Below the pieces are notes generated by a model, which was not told the origin of the DNA, ran no database searches, and was given only the letters and a program-made list of their open reading frames with translations. Of a stretch of DNA of 64,000 bases, positions 41,432 to 53,436 are shown one piece after another (within the stretch, counting starts at the first letter, position 1; every line of letters starts with the position of its first letter). A program made the translations under genes and the position numbers. The DNA is taken from contig CP142452.1 of assembly GCA_038049695.1 (NCBI GenBank), forward strand, positions 91,023,501 through 91,087,500, in the 5' to 3' direction. This DNA is from Cinnamomum chago. Its lineage: Eukaryota; Streptophyta; Magnoliopsida; Laurales; Lauraceae.

Positions 41432-42077
41432 TCAGTACATTTTGTACTTGATAACATCCTTAAGGATAGGAATGAGTTCAGCACGAGTGATTGGCTTCAT
41501 ATAGAAGGCGTCAATGCCAGCATTCATGAAATCTACTACCTCTGGTCCTTGTGAGGCACTAACGCCCACTATCATAGTTGAAACCCCAATTGCCCTTAGC
41601 AGTCTCGTTGCCTGTCATTTAACAAAGAAGTGGAAAGGAAGAGAGAAGAAAAATTAGGCCATACCCATAAAAGTTTAGCACAACCTATTGCAAGACTTTC
41701 ATTTTTGGCGATATTTGTTGGAGCCAAAGCTTATTATCAATACTTACCTTAGGACCATCGAATACAGGAATTTCCATTGCCATAATTATAAGATCGAAGT
41801 CTGCCCCGCCCATGCAGAGATCAACTGCTTCCTTCCCATTGTTCACCTCATGACTCTGCACACCAAGGCTTCTTAAGACAAGATTGTGGATCCTGCGATT
41901 GACTCCATCGTCATCTACAATAAGAGCTGTTATCATTTTCCTAGGCATGGGCCCTTCGATGGTCCCCATTGTCGATGATGATGGGCTAGTGCCACCACCC
42001 TGGTCCCAATCCCCACCACTAATCACTCCTTTCAGTTTATTAGATCCACTGGAAGACCCAAAACCCAGAGTCGTCAT
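41432..42077 (-). CDS. Stand-alone response-regulator receiver protein lacking the phospho-acceptor Asp, 169 aa
   Basis: This is a receiver-only protein of the plant two-component (type-C-like, ARR22/ARR24-like) group, which normally accepts phosphate from His-containing phosphotransfer proteins. Two coding exons join in frame: 42,077-41,748 and 41,611-41,432. Residues 1-47 are a Gly/Ser-rich tail; the receiver begins ALIVDDDGVNRR (acidic pocket D55-D57). Strand beta-3 reads FDLIIMAMEIPVFDG: Ala100 (codon GCA at 41,780-41,778) stands where the phospho-accepting Asp should be. Ser128 (VSAS) and Lys149 (FYMKPI), the switch Ser/Thr and the invariant Lys, remain. The domain is otherwise complete and ends KYKMY. 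With no Asp it cannot be phosphorylated in the normal way, so it is a pseudo-receiver or a decaying gene. No DNA-binding or CCT domain follows. Confidence 0.9.
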
Positions 42078-42108
42078 TGCCTCTTGAGGCTACTTCAACT
42101 GCCACGGC

Positions 42109-43197
42109 CTGCGTGCACAATCAAAATATTTTGGTTGTATAAATTCTGTTTTACTCATGAATCTTTAATCTTGTCATCAATTTGAAGGTTTTCATTGTTG
42201 CATAAACCATACATTAAGGGCACGTTGGGTAAACACAAAGGAATCCTCTATGGATCCCTTCGTCCCCCGGAACCAAGTGGATGCTATCCATTGCTAGGAT
42301 TTGTGAGATGAGTCAATGCATTCCAGGTTTGGAAAATACCGAGGAGATATCACTCCTTGTAATATAGGCACTTCTTTTGCTATGTGGATTTGTAGAATTC
42401 GATGGGGGAGATGGAGATCGAAGAATCAGTGGAAAAGAGGATTTTTTTTTTTTTTATGGATCGGGGGATTTGAAAAATCCTCTCACTTTTCCTCTCTTCA
42501 CCCAAACGTGAGTTTTCCTTGAAATCGAGGAAAACCATAGAGGAATCCTCTCTAAAAACGTTACTCGAACATGCCCACATATGAAAGATTTTTATTACTA
42601 ATCTAGCAGTGTCTCAATCAACAAACAGATGTAGATAGAGACGAGTATGAGTTTGGATGGATGTTCAAACACAAATATGCCTCACGTTCAATAATAGGTG
42701 AGGAAGCCGCAGATTTGATGATCCCTCAATGCCCTTGAGACAGGGCTTTTCTCACTGATGATTTTTATAATTGAGGACTTCTAGGTCACGTTTGGTAATA
42801 GACGAGAAATGAGAAATCCCTAGATTTGAGGTTTTAATACCTCCCACTTTTATCTCGGGATTTTCATAACTCATGGGGTTGGACCTAAGAATCCTAAAGA
42901 ATGAAGCTCTTAGACTGCTAAATCCTTAAGAAATTATAGTTTAAAAACATGGATTTTTCACGACTCTATGGAATAACAAAGATCTTTTCTCCAAGGATTT
43001 AGCTACCAAGAACCGACACATAATTATAAAAGGAAGACCCAAAACGTACAATCTTCTAGCATGATTGTTATTGAGGTAGGACCTAGGGCATTACAACACT
43101 AATAATATGTGGAAGGAGAATTAATAAGCTGCCAATATGCTATGATATTCCTGAAACAAAGGATAAATGGAGGAGAATGAGTATGAGGTTTGATTAC
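42109..43197 (-). promoter_or_regulatory. Predicted 5' UTR intron of the response-regulator gene
   Basis: A donor CACCAG|GTAATC at 43,198/43,197 and an acceptor GCAG at 42,109-42,110, 31 bp before the ATG, would splice a non-coding leader exon near 43,198-43,290. The acceptor's pyrimidine tract is poor. This is inference. Confidence 0.4.
42218..42576. mobile_element. MITE-like repeat with GGGCACGTT ends
   Basis: The left end GGGCACGTTGGGTAA and the right end TTACTCGAACATGCCC are inverted partners, and AGGAATCCTCTATGG inside the left arm recurs inverted at the right. Ends of this kind occur in PIF/Harbinger-type and other plant MITEs; no clear target duplication was seen. A related start is at 43,348 (GGGCACGTTTGTG). 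Confidence 0.55.
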
Positions 43198-43199
43198 CT

Positions 43200-43557
43200 G
43201 GTGATGAAGAAGAGATGAACACAAGTACCTAAATGTATGTGAGGAAAGTTTGCCTCATAAGTTGTTTAAGAGCTAGTCGAAGGACTTCGGTTAAATAAGC
43301 ATTCACGAGAACAATTCCACTTCCGTTACTTGTGTCATTTCTAGCTCGCAACAGGGCACGTTTGTGTACACACCCTTTTCATAAAAAGAGAAAACCGTAA
43401 CGTCAGCAAATTCCATAGAAATGAAAACCTTGAAAAGGGATTTCAATGGAATTTAGAAATTCATGTTTAATGCGAAATTCTTTTCCTCGCAGAATTGGTG
43501 TTAATGTTGTTTGGTGGGGATGTTACCTTCTTATTGAAAATCAAATGATACCAAACT

Positions 43558-43589
<32 letters not shown>

Positions 43590-44201
43590 TCATAACGCAA
43601 TGGTGATGTTTTGGGTTGAGCTGGAAAAAAATGAGGAAATGAGATTATATAAGAGGGAGAAGTTTTCTTAGGAAATGAGATTTTCATATCTCGATAGGAA
43701 ATTCATTACTAACATTAGCAAGGAAAATGTTTAGCATTTCTGTGAAATTGTTTAGCACCAAACGCATAAAAAAAATGAGTTTTTCGCAAAAACTCATCTA
43801 TTTTTTTACAAAAAAGTATTACATAAATATACCCTAACATAAAGCTGGCGTTTTGTTTTGTTGCAACTTTTTTTATCCAAATCTCGTGTTAATGCACCAC
43901 ATCTGGGTCATGTGAACTTGGCCACTTTTGTCTCTTGTCTATCATCTACAGCTGGCAAAGCGTGTTATATATAGAGATTGGCTACAATGAGGAGTCACAA
44001 ATCTTATGAGAGCGGGTCATCAATTTGTTGGTGTGTGTGGGCCCACCACGGCGATCATCAGATTTTAGGTGTGACCCATTATTTAGGGGTGACATTGAGC
44101 GACCACAATCCGTTAACGTATAATCTTATTTGCTATGAAACGAAGACCATTTCCCCAAATTCCAGCCATCTGACCGTTGATGAAATATTATATAAAGGTT
44201 T
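43200..44201. other. Intergenic, possible response-regulator promoter and repeat scraps
   Basis: A MITE-like start at 43,348 and an inverted GCACCAAACGC at 43,755 may bound another degraded copy. An AT microsatellite spans 43,559-43,585. The open frame 43,978-44,238 has no domain. Confidence 0.4.
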
Positions 44202-44206
44202 CTTCT

Positions 44207-44857
44207 TGTTGAAGATTATCAGTCTGTTAAGATTATGATTTTAAGGATATTAGTAAGTTATTTTATCCTTATTCTTTGGATATGGTTGGTTAGTATTTTC
44301 TTATAAATGTAATCTTTTCCGTTAATGAATATCGCTGTGAAATTTATAGAAAGAAAGTGATTCTCAAAACTCTTTATGGTATCAATGTTTGGCCCGATGA
44401 TGATCTTGCGATCAAGCCGGATATGATTATTACCGTCAATTTTTTTTCTATTTCAATAAAGAAATGATTATCTTCTCCTACCCATCCATCCGTTCATTAT
44501 CTTACCATTGCACGATCTTTGCTTCTAGAAGAAATCAGGGTTGCGATAGTGACGAATCCACAGACGACAGGCGGTTATCACCAAGAAGACATAACGATCA
44601 TTTCTATTGAAATATTTCATGATCTATCTTTTAGAGATTAGAGGGTTCTTATTTTTCATGTTTACAAGATACTTTCTTTGGGGGTATGTTGAAGATTATC
44701 ATTTTGTTAAGATTATGATTTTAGGGATATTAGTTGGTTATCACATCCTTATCCTTTGGATATGGTTGGTTTGCGTTTTCTCATAAATGTAATCTTTTCT
44801 GTCAATGAATCTCACGGTGAAATTTATTGAAAGAAAGTGATTTTCAAAACTCTTTAC
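44207..44857 (+). mobile_element. Intact TRIM (miniature LTR retrotransposon), 651 bp
   Basis: LTR1 is 44,207-44,376 (170 bp) and LTR2 is 44,687-44,857 (171 bp), both starting TGTTGAAGATTATC and ending CAAAACTCTTTA, with about 20 mismatches. Directly after LTR1 is TGGTATCA (44,377-44,384), the start of the primer-binding site for initiator Met-tRNA. Just before LTR2 is a purine tract TGGGGGTA. The element is flanked by CTTCT at 44,202-44,206 and 44,858-44,862, a 5-bp target duplication. The 310-bp interior has no coding capacity, so it would need enzymes from a larger element. Confidence 0.92.
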
Positions 44858-44929
44858 TTCTCACCTTGAATTATACATGAGAAATACTAAAAATAAAACT
44901 CGTCACAGACTCAACAAACGCACCAGATG

Positions 44930-45960
44930 GGTTGGGCCGATAAAGCTATGTAGGTTAGGATATTATTAAGAATCTTTTTTTCTTAATATGGTTATCTTTT
45001 ATTATTGTATTTCTTATTTTGGTTAGGAATTTATTTTAGTAGGCGTGCTTAGGATCTTCTATATATATATATATATATTGGTGGACGTAATTGAATTTAG
45101 TAGAATGCAATAAAATTATTTTACTTAGAGTTTTCAATTTCTCTCTTCCATTCTCCCTCAACACTAAAAACATCTAAGGTATTCGGCAATTATATTTGTA
45201 TGGGACATTTCCCTAATAGCGAGATTATACTAGTCTCGGTAACAATACCAGCTTGGATTATCTCGATCTCGGTTTGCAACTAGGCAATAGTGCCAATGTA
45301 CATCCAGCTCGGCAATGGTGCCAGCTAACACCGAGTTTGAGCTAGCTTCGGTAAAAGTACAAGCTAGGCTCGTCTCGGTCTCGGTCTGAGGCACCTCGGC
45401 AACAGTGTCAAGATGCGCCCACACTTGATCTCGGTATTATCTTCAGCTCGGCTCGATCAACCAAGATGAGTATTGAGTCATAATTGTATTCTTATAAAAA
45501 TACGGCTACGTTACAAAACATACTGATAGATAAGATGGACGCCGAATATAGATAAGGGGTTGTCCTTATCCGACGGTCACATCTGCAATCATACAAGAAG
45601 TCAAGACATTGTCCGATGAGACATTACATCCACCTACCCCCACTAAGGAAACGTGGTATGGACTGATGGGACAGTACCTTCACCTACCTCCACTAAAGAA
45701 GCGCCCGATGGGACTTCCGCCTATATATATAAAAGGGTAACATCCCAAAGAGGTACACGACGCAACACAAGCATACACATAATCCAAACATTGCCTTTCT
45801 TCTCCACTCACTTATCCTTTGTTCAGTGACTGCACTAACTTAGGCATCGGAGTGTCATCGGCTGATTGCAACCAGGGCCTCTGACTTCTGTTCTCTCCTT
45901 CCCTTTCAGGTCTCAAGCATTCGGTCTTTCCCAAAAAAGCTTAACAGCAATATTATGAGT
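44930..45960 (+). mobile_element. Probable LTR fragments, two families
   Basis: 44,930-45,163 ends in a TTTTCAATTTCTCTCTTCC leader-like stretch common at the 3' end of copia LTRs. From 45,181 a segment rich in CTCGGCAAYRGTGCCAG-like words (to about 45,430) is followed by TATATATAAAAGGG (45,722-45,735), which looks like a retroviral-type TATA box, and a C/T-rich leader to about 45,960. This resembles U3 and R of a gypsy LTR. No exact ends or target duplication could be set. Confidence 0.45.
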
Positions 45961-47640
45961 TTCATACTCGCCTAATAAATCCCTAATATTTAGGCACTTA
46001 CAATACTAACCTCATAGCAACTCACTCCTTCCACTGCTAATAATCCTTTCACAATTATCATGAGGATAGTGTGAACTTGGTGGAGCTTTAGAGGAAGCAA
46101 ATTGTCCATCAGTTGATGATCACTACTGACCAGAAGTCACAAAATGAAGATCTCTTCGAGATATTTAAGCGTTCATATTTTATATAATGGATTTGATCAT
46201 CCATACCTAATCTTTGGGAACCTCTTGTGGCCTCCATAGGATTCCAATAAAATGACAAGCACTGTTAAAACATGTGGGACATGTTTGTTTGCATTAAAAC
46301 ACAAATGAATTCTACTAAAGGACCATTAATGGGTCAGTGAATGATATAAGATGGAGTCATAGATAGAGCCATCACTTTCCTACATGTTGAATTACTTAGG
46401 TGATCAGTGGGTATTCATTGGGTATTCATTTACCTATTCAATTTTCCTGAAAATAAAGGTTAGTTATTTAATACTCTTTTTTGGTATTTCACTTTTGATA
46501 TTCGCTTTTAACCACTTATGTTATGAGTCCTATATATTCAACTCCCATTATAAAATACTTAAGCCAAGGGTTTCCATTCAACTTTGATCAGATTCCTTTC
46601 AATGTTGACCTTTTTTTATTGAGCCCCGATGAAAATCTAAAAAGTGTAAGTTTTAGAGATTTGATCTAATGACCTACATAGCCTTTTAAATAAAACTAAT
46701 CTAACCAGCAAACCACACAATTATTATATCAAAAAATTCTTAAAAGTAGATAGATGGAGCGGGCGGGGGACCCTATCCACATCGGCATATTTTATTGCAA
46801 ACAACCACATCTATGGTAAGAATATTCTTCTAAGGTTTTTTATTTAGGAAGATGAGCCATTTTCAGCTGCTACGAGGACGATTTTTTAAAATATCTCACA
46901 ACGAAATCTTTTACACTAATACTTGGAATTTTTACGAGCATTGACTCTCTGAACCCTTTTGGCTGAGACCACATGGTTTGTCTCTAGTTTGGCAAAATCA
47001 TGAACTATTGCCTAGATCGGTCTAGATTGACCAAGTGTGTGGCCCATGAACATAATATATAGGTTGGGTTGACCGGGTGTTCTGGCTGAGCTCCACCATT
47101 TTTATTATGAATATCCTTTACCAATTTTAAAAATCTCTGGCATGGTTTGTAAACTTAATTCACTAAGGTGAAATTATACTTAATTCTAATTGTTGTCGAA
47201 GTGTTATCCTAACTATGTTGGTTCAGTTTAAGTAAAACTTTCATATCTACAAGATTATTTCACAATGGAACATTGGACTTTACCAAAACCCTAGAAAATT
47301 TTCCCTCTATCATAGAATCCACCCACACAGTACAAATGCACCCTTGGATGATGCCTAGGGTGACCATTAAATTTAAAATTCAAAAAGATACCATGCGTTC
47401 CACTTTTGATATGATCTTTTCAGTTTTGGAGAAAATGAAAATCTAGACTGCATCTATGTATTAATTAATGAGAATAAAATCTTTCAAGTGTATCTGTACC
47501 ATGCTCCAAGCTGGAGACAAATGGTTGCAAATATAATATGCTTTCTAATTTGGTAAAGGAAAATCTCGAGCGTTTCTAAAGAAGCCAGGTCATGCGTTCA
47601 TCTATGATCTATCCCCCCTTCAAATATTGAAGAATGCTTG
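45961..47640. other. Intergenic, nothing recognised
   Basis: AT-rich, with short open frames that contain no domain (for example 46,384-46,587). No repeat ends were found. Confidence 0.4.
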
Positions 47641-47649
47641 GGTAGGAGA

Positions 47650-48700
47650 GGTAGCAAAAACGAGTTGGGTTGGGCTAAATGGGTCGAAGAGTCGTAACCT
47701 GCATCCGAGCTATTTATTAAACGGGTCAAAAACTCCTAATTCGCACCCACGGTGGGTTAGCTTGGCCCAACCCACATAAACCCCCATAGCCATTACGGGC
47801 TACTGTGGGACGGGTTGACCCACATAACTTGCACCCAAACCTAATTTATTAACAAGAGTCCTCTAAATCTTTAACCATACCCTTTTACCAAAAAAGAAAA
47901 AAATAAAAAAGTCTTTAACCATACCCAAAGTTTAAATTAGATCTAAATTGATAAGTTAATTCGTAAAAATGATACATGATCTAAATGAACAATCTTAAAC
48001 TTTTTAAATCCTTTGTGCAATATAAAACCTATCATAATGAGCAATATTGATAGGCCTCATGTTAATTTGTTTTTTATAGGATCTTAAATAAGACTTAGGC
48101 TCAACTTATATTGAGTAGAAAATCTAAGCCTATGCCTAGGTCATGATGCCATTATTCACCCTTCTCTCGGGCTTGTCCAAGTATAAGGAGAAAATAGTGT
48201 AGAAACTAGTATGAACTCAGCCATTAATTTAATATTTTATTTTATTTATGTCATATCCTTTATGTTTTTTATTTCTTATCCACAATCCTCCTGAGAGAAG
48301 AGTACGCAAAAATATTCTTAAGTTAGCGAACAAAGAGTCTATTTGAGAAAAAAGAAAGAGAATAAATTATTTATACAATGAGCATAGTGTACATTTTCTA
48401 AAATAGTAACTATGGAAATAGAATAGCAAAACTAATAGAAATAAAATAAAATTCTCGTGAAAAAAAAAAACATCATATCAAAATAAAAGATACACTCTAT
48501 AGAATTAAGTATTTAATATAAGTTTTAATTTAAGAAAAAGATAAATGGGTTATACGGGTCATGTGGGTTAAACGAGTTGACCCTAACCGACCTGTTTAAA
48601 TATAGGTTAGGAAAAGTTTGACCCGTGATTGACCCATATATTATACGGGTCATATATATGAGGGCCGGGTTGGGCCGGGTTGCCTTTTGTCAATCCTAGG
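47650..48700. mobile_element. GGGTT/GGCCC-rich non-autonomous repeat
   Basis: The left part has GGTAGCAAAAACGAGTTGGG and the right part GGGTTGCCTTTTGTCAATCC, which when inverted are similar (GGYARCAAAAN..). Between are ACCCAACCC/GGGTCA words at both ends and AT-rich DNA in the middle. This fits a MITE-like element of about 1 kb. No target duplication was identified. Confidence 0.45.
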
Positions 48701-48906
48701 TAGGACTTTGTATTCTATTAATGCTTTCATCTATTTGCTTTTATTTGTGTCCAAATATTTGTGTTATATGTAAAAATATGGGAAAACATTACTTCTTGTA
48801 TTATATGTTTGAGTGTCCATTCAAGTGGCCCTAAGGTGGAGTGATCGTTGGGGCTGATGGTTTCGAGTCAACATTGTTCAAGACGAGCTTAGCCGAGGGC
48901 ACATAC

Positions 48907-51900
48907 TGTAAGGATCCGGCCCACCAGGCAGATATTGTCTGCTCTGGGCTCCCACACGGTTTGCCCTCACGGTTTTGTTTTTTGCCCCCACTCGGTTCGC
49001 CAAAACGCGTCTTACCAAGTAAAGCTCAGCATCCCACATATAACCCAGTCTCTGGGCAGCCTCATAAGCGATGTGAGACGTGTTCTCACAATCCTACCCA
49101 CTTAGAGGAGATTGTCCGCTTTGGGCTCCCACACGGTTTGCCCTCACGGTTTTGTTTTTGGCCCCCACTCGGTTCGCCAAAATGCGTCTTACTAAGTAAA
49201 GCTCAGCATCCCACATGTGAGGTCCCACCCTTGGTGGGCCCTCTAATTGCTATTTTATAGACTAATTAATCCTAATTTATGCTAATTATTGGTTAATTAT
49301 TTCTAATCCTTGCTAATCTTGGCTAATTATTATTTAATTGGGCTAATTAGGGGTTAATTAGAGTGGTTAGTTAGATTTTCCTAACTCATAGTTAGAATTG
49401 CTTAGTTGAACTAGTGTTTTAATTTATTAGGGGTTTTGGATTAATCCTAGGCTATTAGTGTGGGGTAGGCCTAGTTAGTGGTCTTAATTAATTAGGTGGG
49501 TTTAGTGCTAATGGTGCCCCTCCTCTAGAAGCTTCTTACCAAATGACCAGCCTAACCTCAACCCTAACCCTAATTTCCATAAAACCCTAGGGCTAATTTG
49601 GTCCTTAACCCCCTTCCCAAATCTATTTAAGGGCTCTTATCCCAAGATAAACCCTAAACCTAAACTCAGCCCCCATCCCAAGAAAAACCACCTCCAGCAA
49701 CTGTCTTCATTCCTCTTTCTCCTCCTTCATTCCTCTCCCACGTTGAGCAAGGATTTCAATAGTTCTGTTGCTGGAATTTCCATCTTGAAGACTATTGCTG
49801 CAGCCGATTCACCATCTTCTTCCTTTCATATTTCATCTCCTCCAAGCCACTGAGTCTGTTGCTGGAAATCCACCTGGGTGCTACTGTTCAGCTGGAACCT
49901 CATCTTGGAACTCCTCCTCTGTAGCAGCCACTACCCCACCTTCCTCTCTTCATTTCTCTGCAACTGTTACTCTGCTGGAATTTTTCCAAGAGCTGCTGTT
50001 ATTACCCCATCTTCCCTTCTCATTTCATTTTCCAAGTTGCTGTTGTGGTTCTCTGCTGGAACAACCTCTCAGTCACTGCTGTGCTTCTTCTTCCTATTCT
50101 TCTTCTTCACTGCTAAGTGTGGACTGAGGTGTTGGGAGCTACGGCTGTGCTGGAATCCCTTGAAACCACTACTGCAGCTGCTGTGTCATCATCTTCTTCT
50201 TCTTCCTCTGCATTTCAGCTGGGAACGGGGTTCTCTTCTATTGATTTCTTTCTCTCTACAAATCATTTCTCAATCTCAAAGGCAAGTGCACTGAACTAAT
50301 TTCATAGATCGTATGTGAGTTGATTCTTTGATTTGGTATTGCAGTCAGTCATTTGTGCTAGATTTTACCTTGAGCTTAGTGTTTATGTATGAGATTGAAT
50401 GGACATTGATGGATGGGCATTGTGGTGCTTCTAAAATTCTTATTTGTTAATTTGATTAATGGTTTAAGGTTAGAAGCAATCTGATTTGAGTTAAGTTGCA
50501 GGAGTGACTGTTACAGTCACTGTAATGGAAACGGTGTGAATTTGGGCTTGTTTTTATTAGGTTGTGTTGAGATCAGTGGGCCCAGGTGGGCCCCCCTTGG
50601 AAATCCAGGCCGCACATCTCTTACCTGGGGCTTGGGCGACCCTAGTAGCATGGGCTGATCATGGCATAGATCTTGGTGGGCCAGCCACCGTTGTGCCTTG
50701 ATGTTCTTGTCGCTGAAACCACTTCTTTTGGGTTCTGTGTTTGACAGAACCTGACGAGTTTTTCTTGATGAAACAGAGAGAGATGAGTTAATGAAGAGCG
50801 GAATAGATAAGTAGGGAAGGAGAGTGATGACGTGGGAAGAGATGAAGATGGGGGTTGGTGACCTGATGAGTTCCACCTGGCTTGAAATTAGAGAGTGGAG
50901 TGAGGGTAGGTGGCCTGATGAGATGAGGCCCACATGGGTATAGAGGGTGAGAAGTGGAGATGGGTCAGTGGGCTTGGGTTCTGGTTGGGGGCTTTGGGCC
51001 CAGTGGGGGCCCATTGATCCATTTACCCATTAATTTTCACTAATTAGCAAGAATCCCTTAGTTTTTAATATGTTCTATTAGCACCATAAATTTTCATAAA
51101 TTAGAAATTTAGACCCTTTAATCTTTATTGGACCAAATCGGAGCTGGGCCCAGCGGGGCCCACTATTTCCATAACCCATTAGCTTTATTAATTAAACAAA
51201 ACATTTAGTTTCTAATGTGTACTATGGGACCCATTGGTTTTAGAAAAATTTAGAGAGTAGGACCCTTAGCCTTCGTGGAACCCCATTAGAATAAATTAAC
51301 TTATTACCCTTAGATTAATATTTCCAGACCCTTTAGTCCTTAAATTAATTTAAATTAATCTGAACCTTTTAGTTTTACACTTTTATAAATATCCTTAGTT
51401 TATATAATTTGATTAAGCCCTTGGTATTTTTACGAACCGAATTCGTATAGTTTGTGTATGACTTGGATATTTCTATCAGACCCAGACCGCAGTGCAAAAG
51501 TTGAGATTTGGCCTGGGGTCTGTTGACTCAGGTACACCCGTGTACCAGATCGACCGGCTGGCCACCTAGTCAATCGGGTACACTGGAAATTCCAGAATCC
51601 AAACCAAGTCCCAACTTTGATTTCCAGTGGAGCAGACCGACCCGACCCTTGCCAGGTCGACCTGCCACACTGTGCACTCTAGGGTGTGAGTTTAGCATTA
51701 TTTTATAATTAATCGATTGTGGGACCCATTAACCATCCAAATGAACTTCCATCAATGTGCCAAGCACGAGTCAATGGCGTGGCTCGACCTTGACTCGTGG
51801 GGACCACCGATTAGGGTTTTGGTTGATAATCTAAGATGATTCGACCTCTAAAAGTTGTCAACAATGCCCTTAACCAACTAAGCACCAAATACAGTATTTT

Positions 51901-53436
51901 ATGGCATTAATGACATCGTTTAGAGATCGAATTACCGGAGATGGACCCGAACCTAAAGTGGCTCATTACCTAGGATTGGACCGTTGGATTTCCCTGTTGA
52001 TTCCTTCATTGAAGTTATACTTCACTTATTCATATCATGTCATTCTTAGATCTATAGATTAGCTGTTTACTGTTAATTAATCATAATTGGAAGACCTGAA
52101 CCTAGGGTATCTAGAGGTGACCCGATAGTGTGATTTCGGAGATCATTGACCTGTGTCTGTGTCTAGGCGGGCCCTTATTGGGCCTAAGTGTGGGATGTGT
52201 ACCTTAGTTGGAGGAGGTAGTTTATATTGGGTTTTTAAGTCAAATGTATTAGACTGGACTGTTTATTAGTGATAATGGAATTGTTGCCTCGTTTGGACGG
52301 TTGTAGACCAGGCCATGTGTTGATGGGCCTTGGTGTGGATCCAACGAGTGGGCTTGGACTTGGAATATCATCTATAGACTGAGTTGTTGGTTAGGACCTT
52401 GTTCACGCAAGGCAAAGCTTAGACAGACACAGACCCTTAGGGTATTCTTGAGTCGGCATGAACATTCACTCGGTTGATTTAAGCTCAGCCTGTGGACTGA
52501 TCATCCCCGGTAGGAGCTAGTTGAGTGTTGTAGAGTTATCATGATGAGCGGTGTGGTTAAGACGGACGGTGTGATACCGTGCCGATCTGGAGTGTTGAGA
52601 TGATGAGATGATGAGTGATATTCGGGATTAGTTATTCCCACTGGTGAGATTTCCCCGCCGCAACTGTGTTCAGTATGGGAGGGCCGCGGCATAATATCCC
52701 GCGGTATTCCAGCTCGTGTGAATGTGCCACTTTGTTTACAGTAGTTTAGATGTTTCTATTTATCTTGGTTCCTTATGATTATCATGCACAACTGCCTAGC
52801 TCATTTCCCTTGCTATTCATTTAATTTATGTACTTGTCTCTATTTCCTTTGATATTTATGTTCTATGTTAGTAGTATGCTGTAACTTGCCAGATCTTTTA
52901 GATCTGACCCACTCATTGGTGCTTAGGCCTTGACCCGGAGATCCCTGACGATGCACTAGCTGTAGTGGAGGCACCCGTTGCAGGAGAGTACGCATGGGGC
53001 CCAGCCGACACGGATGTCGAGCCGGAGGGTGGAGACGATCTATATGGGTTTTGAGGGACTCTCTTTTATTTTGGGTTTGAGAGACAATTTTGTAGCGAGT
53101 TGGGTAGATTCAAATGTATAAGTTTTGATTAACAACTGATACTATAACTAGACTATTGTTCTGCTCACACTTTATATATATATCGATACCTATTGCTTCC
53201 GCTTTATTTAATCGTTATGCTTCCGCAAATTTAAATGTTATTACCATATGGTTCAAAAAGTTTTAAATTGGACCTCACTGCGGCCTACGATCTTGGAAGT
53301 TCTCGGATTTTCCGGGAAGTAGCGCGCCAATTTCGGGTATTCGAACGAGTATATCGGTATCCGGAATTGGGGCGTTACACCACATATAGCCCAGTCTCTG
53401 GGCAACCTCATAAGCGATGTGGGACGTGTTCTCACA
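48907..53436 (+). mobile_element. LTR doublet with its own target duplication, interrupted by a solo LTR
   Basis: Starts TGTAAGGATCC and ends GTTCTCACA, flanked by CATAC at 48,902-48,906 and 53,437-53,441. Without the inserted solo LTR it is about 361 bp: unit A (48,907-49,090, 184 bp) and unit B (49,091-49,210 plus 53,380-53,436). Both share TTGTC..CTTTGGGCTCCCAC-type sequence, CCTCACGGTTTTGTTTTT, AGCTCAGCATCCCACATATA and CATAAGCGATGTG. The wording is that of a widespread plant LTR/TRIM family. Head-to-tail LTRs with almost no interior suggest recombination or a TRIM with a minimal interior. Confidence 0.8.
49216..53379 (+). mobile_element. Giant solo LTR, 4,164 bp
   Basis: Begins TGTGAGGTCCCACCC and ends GGGGCGTTACA (TG..CA). 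It is flanked by CCACA at 49,211-49,215 and 53,380-53,384, an exact 5-bp target duplication. Joining the flanks gives AGCATCCCACATATA, which matches the uninterrupted neighbouring unit at 49,029-49,043, so the insertion point is certain. There is no gag, pol or second LTR. Inside is a leader-like C/T-rich part (49,690-50,300) with open but low-complexity frames, and a GC-rich island (52,930-53,050) about 400 bp from the end. Size and ends suggest a Ty3/gypsy family with very long LTRs; the family is inferred. Confidence 0.85.

Noticed and set aside
49795-50299. Overlapping Ser/Leu-rich frames of 110-140 codons
   Set aside because: They lie in the C/T-rich leader of the solo LTR, are low in complexity and are open in several frames at once.
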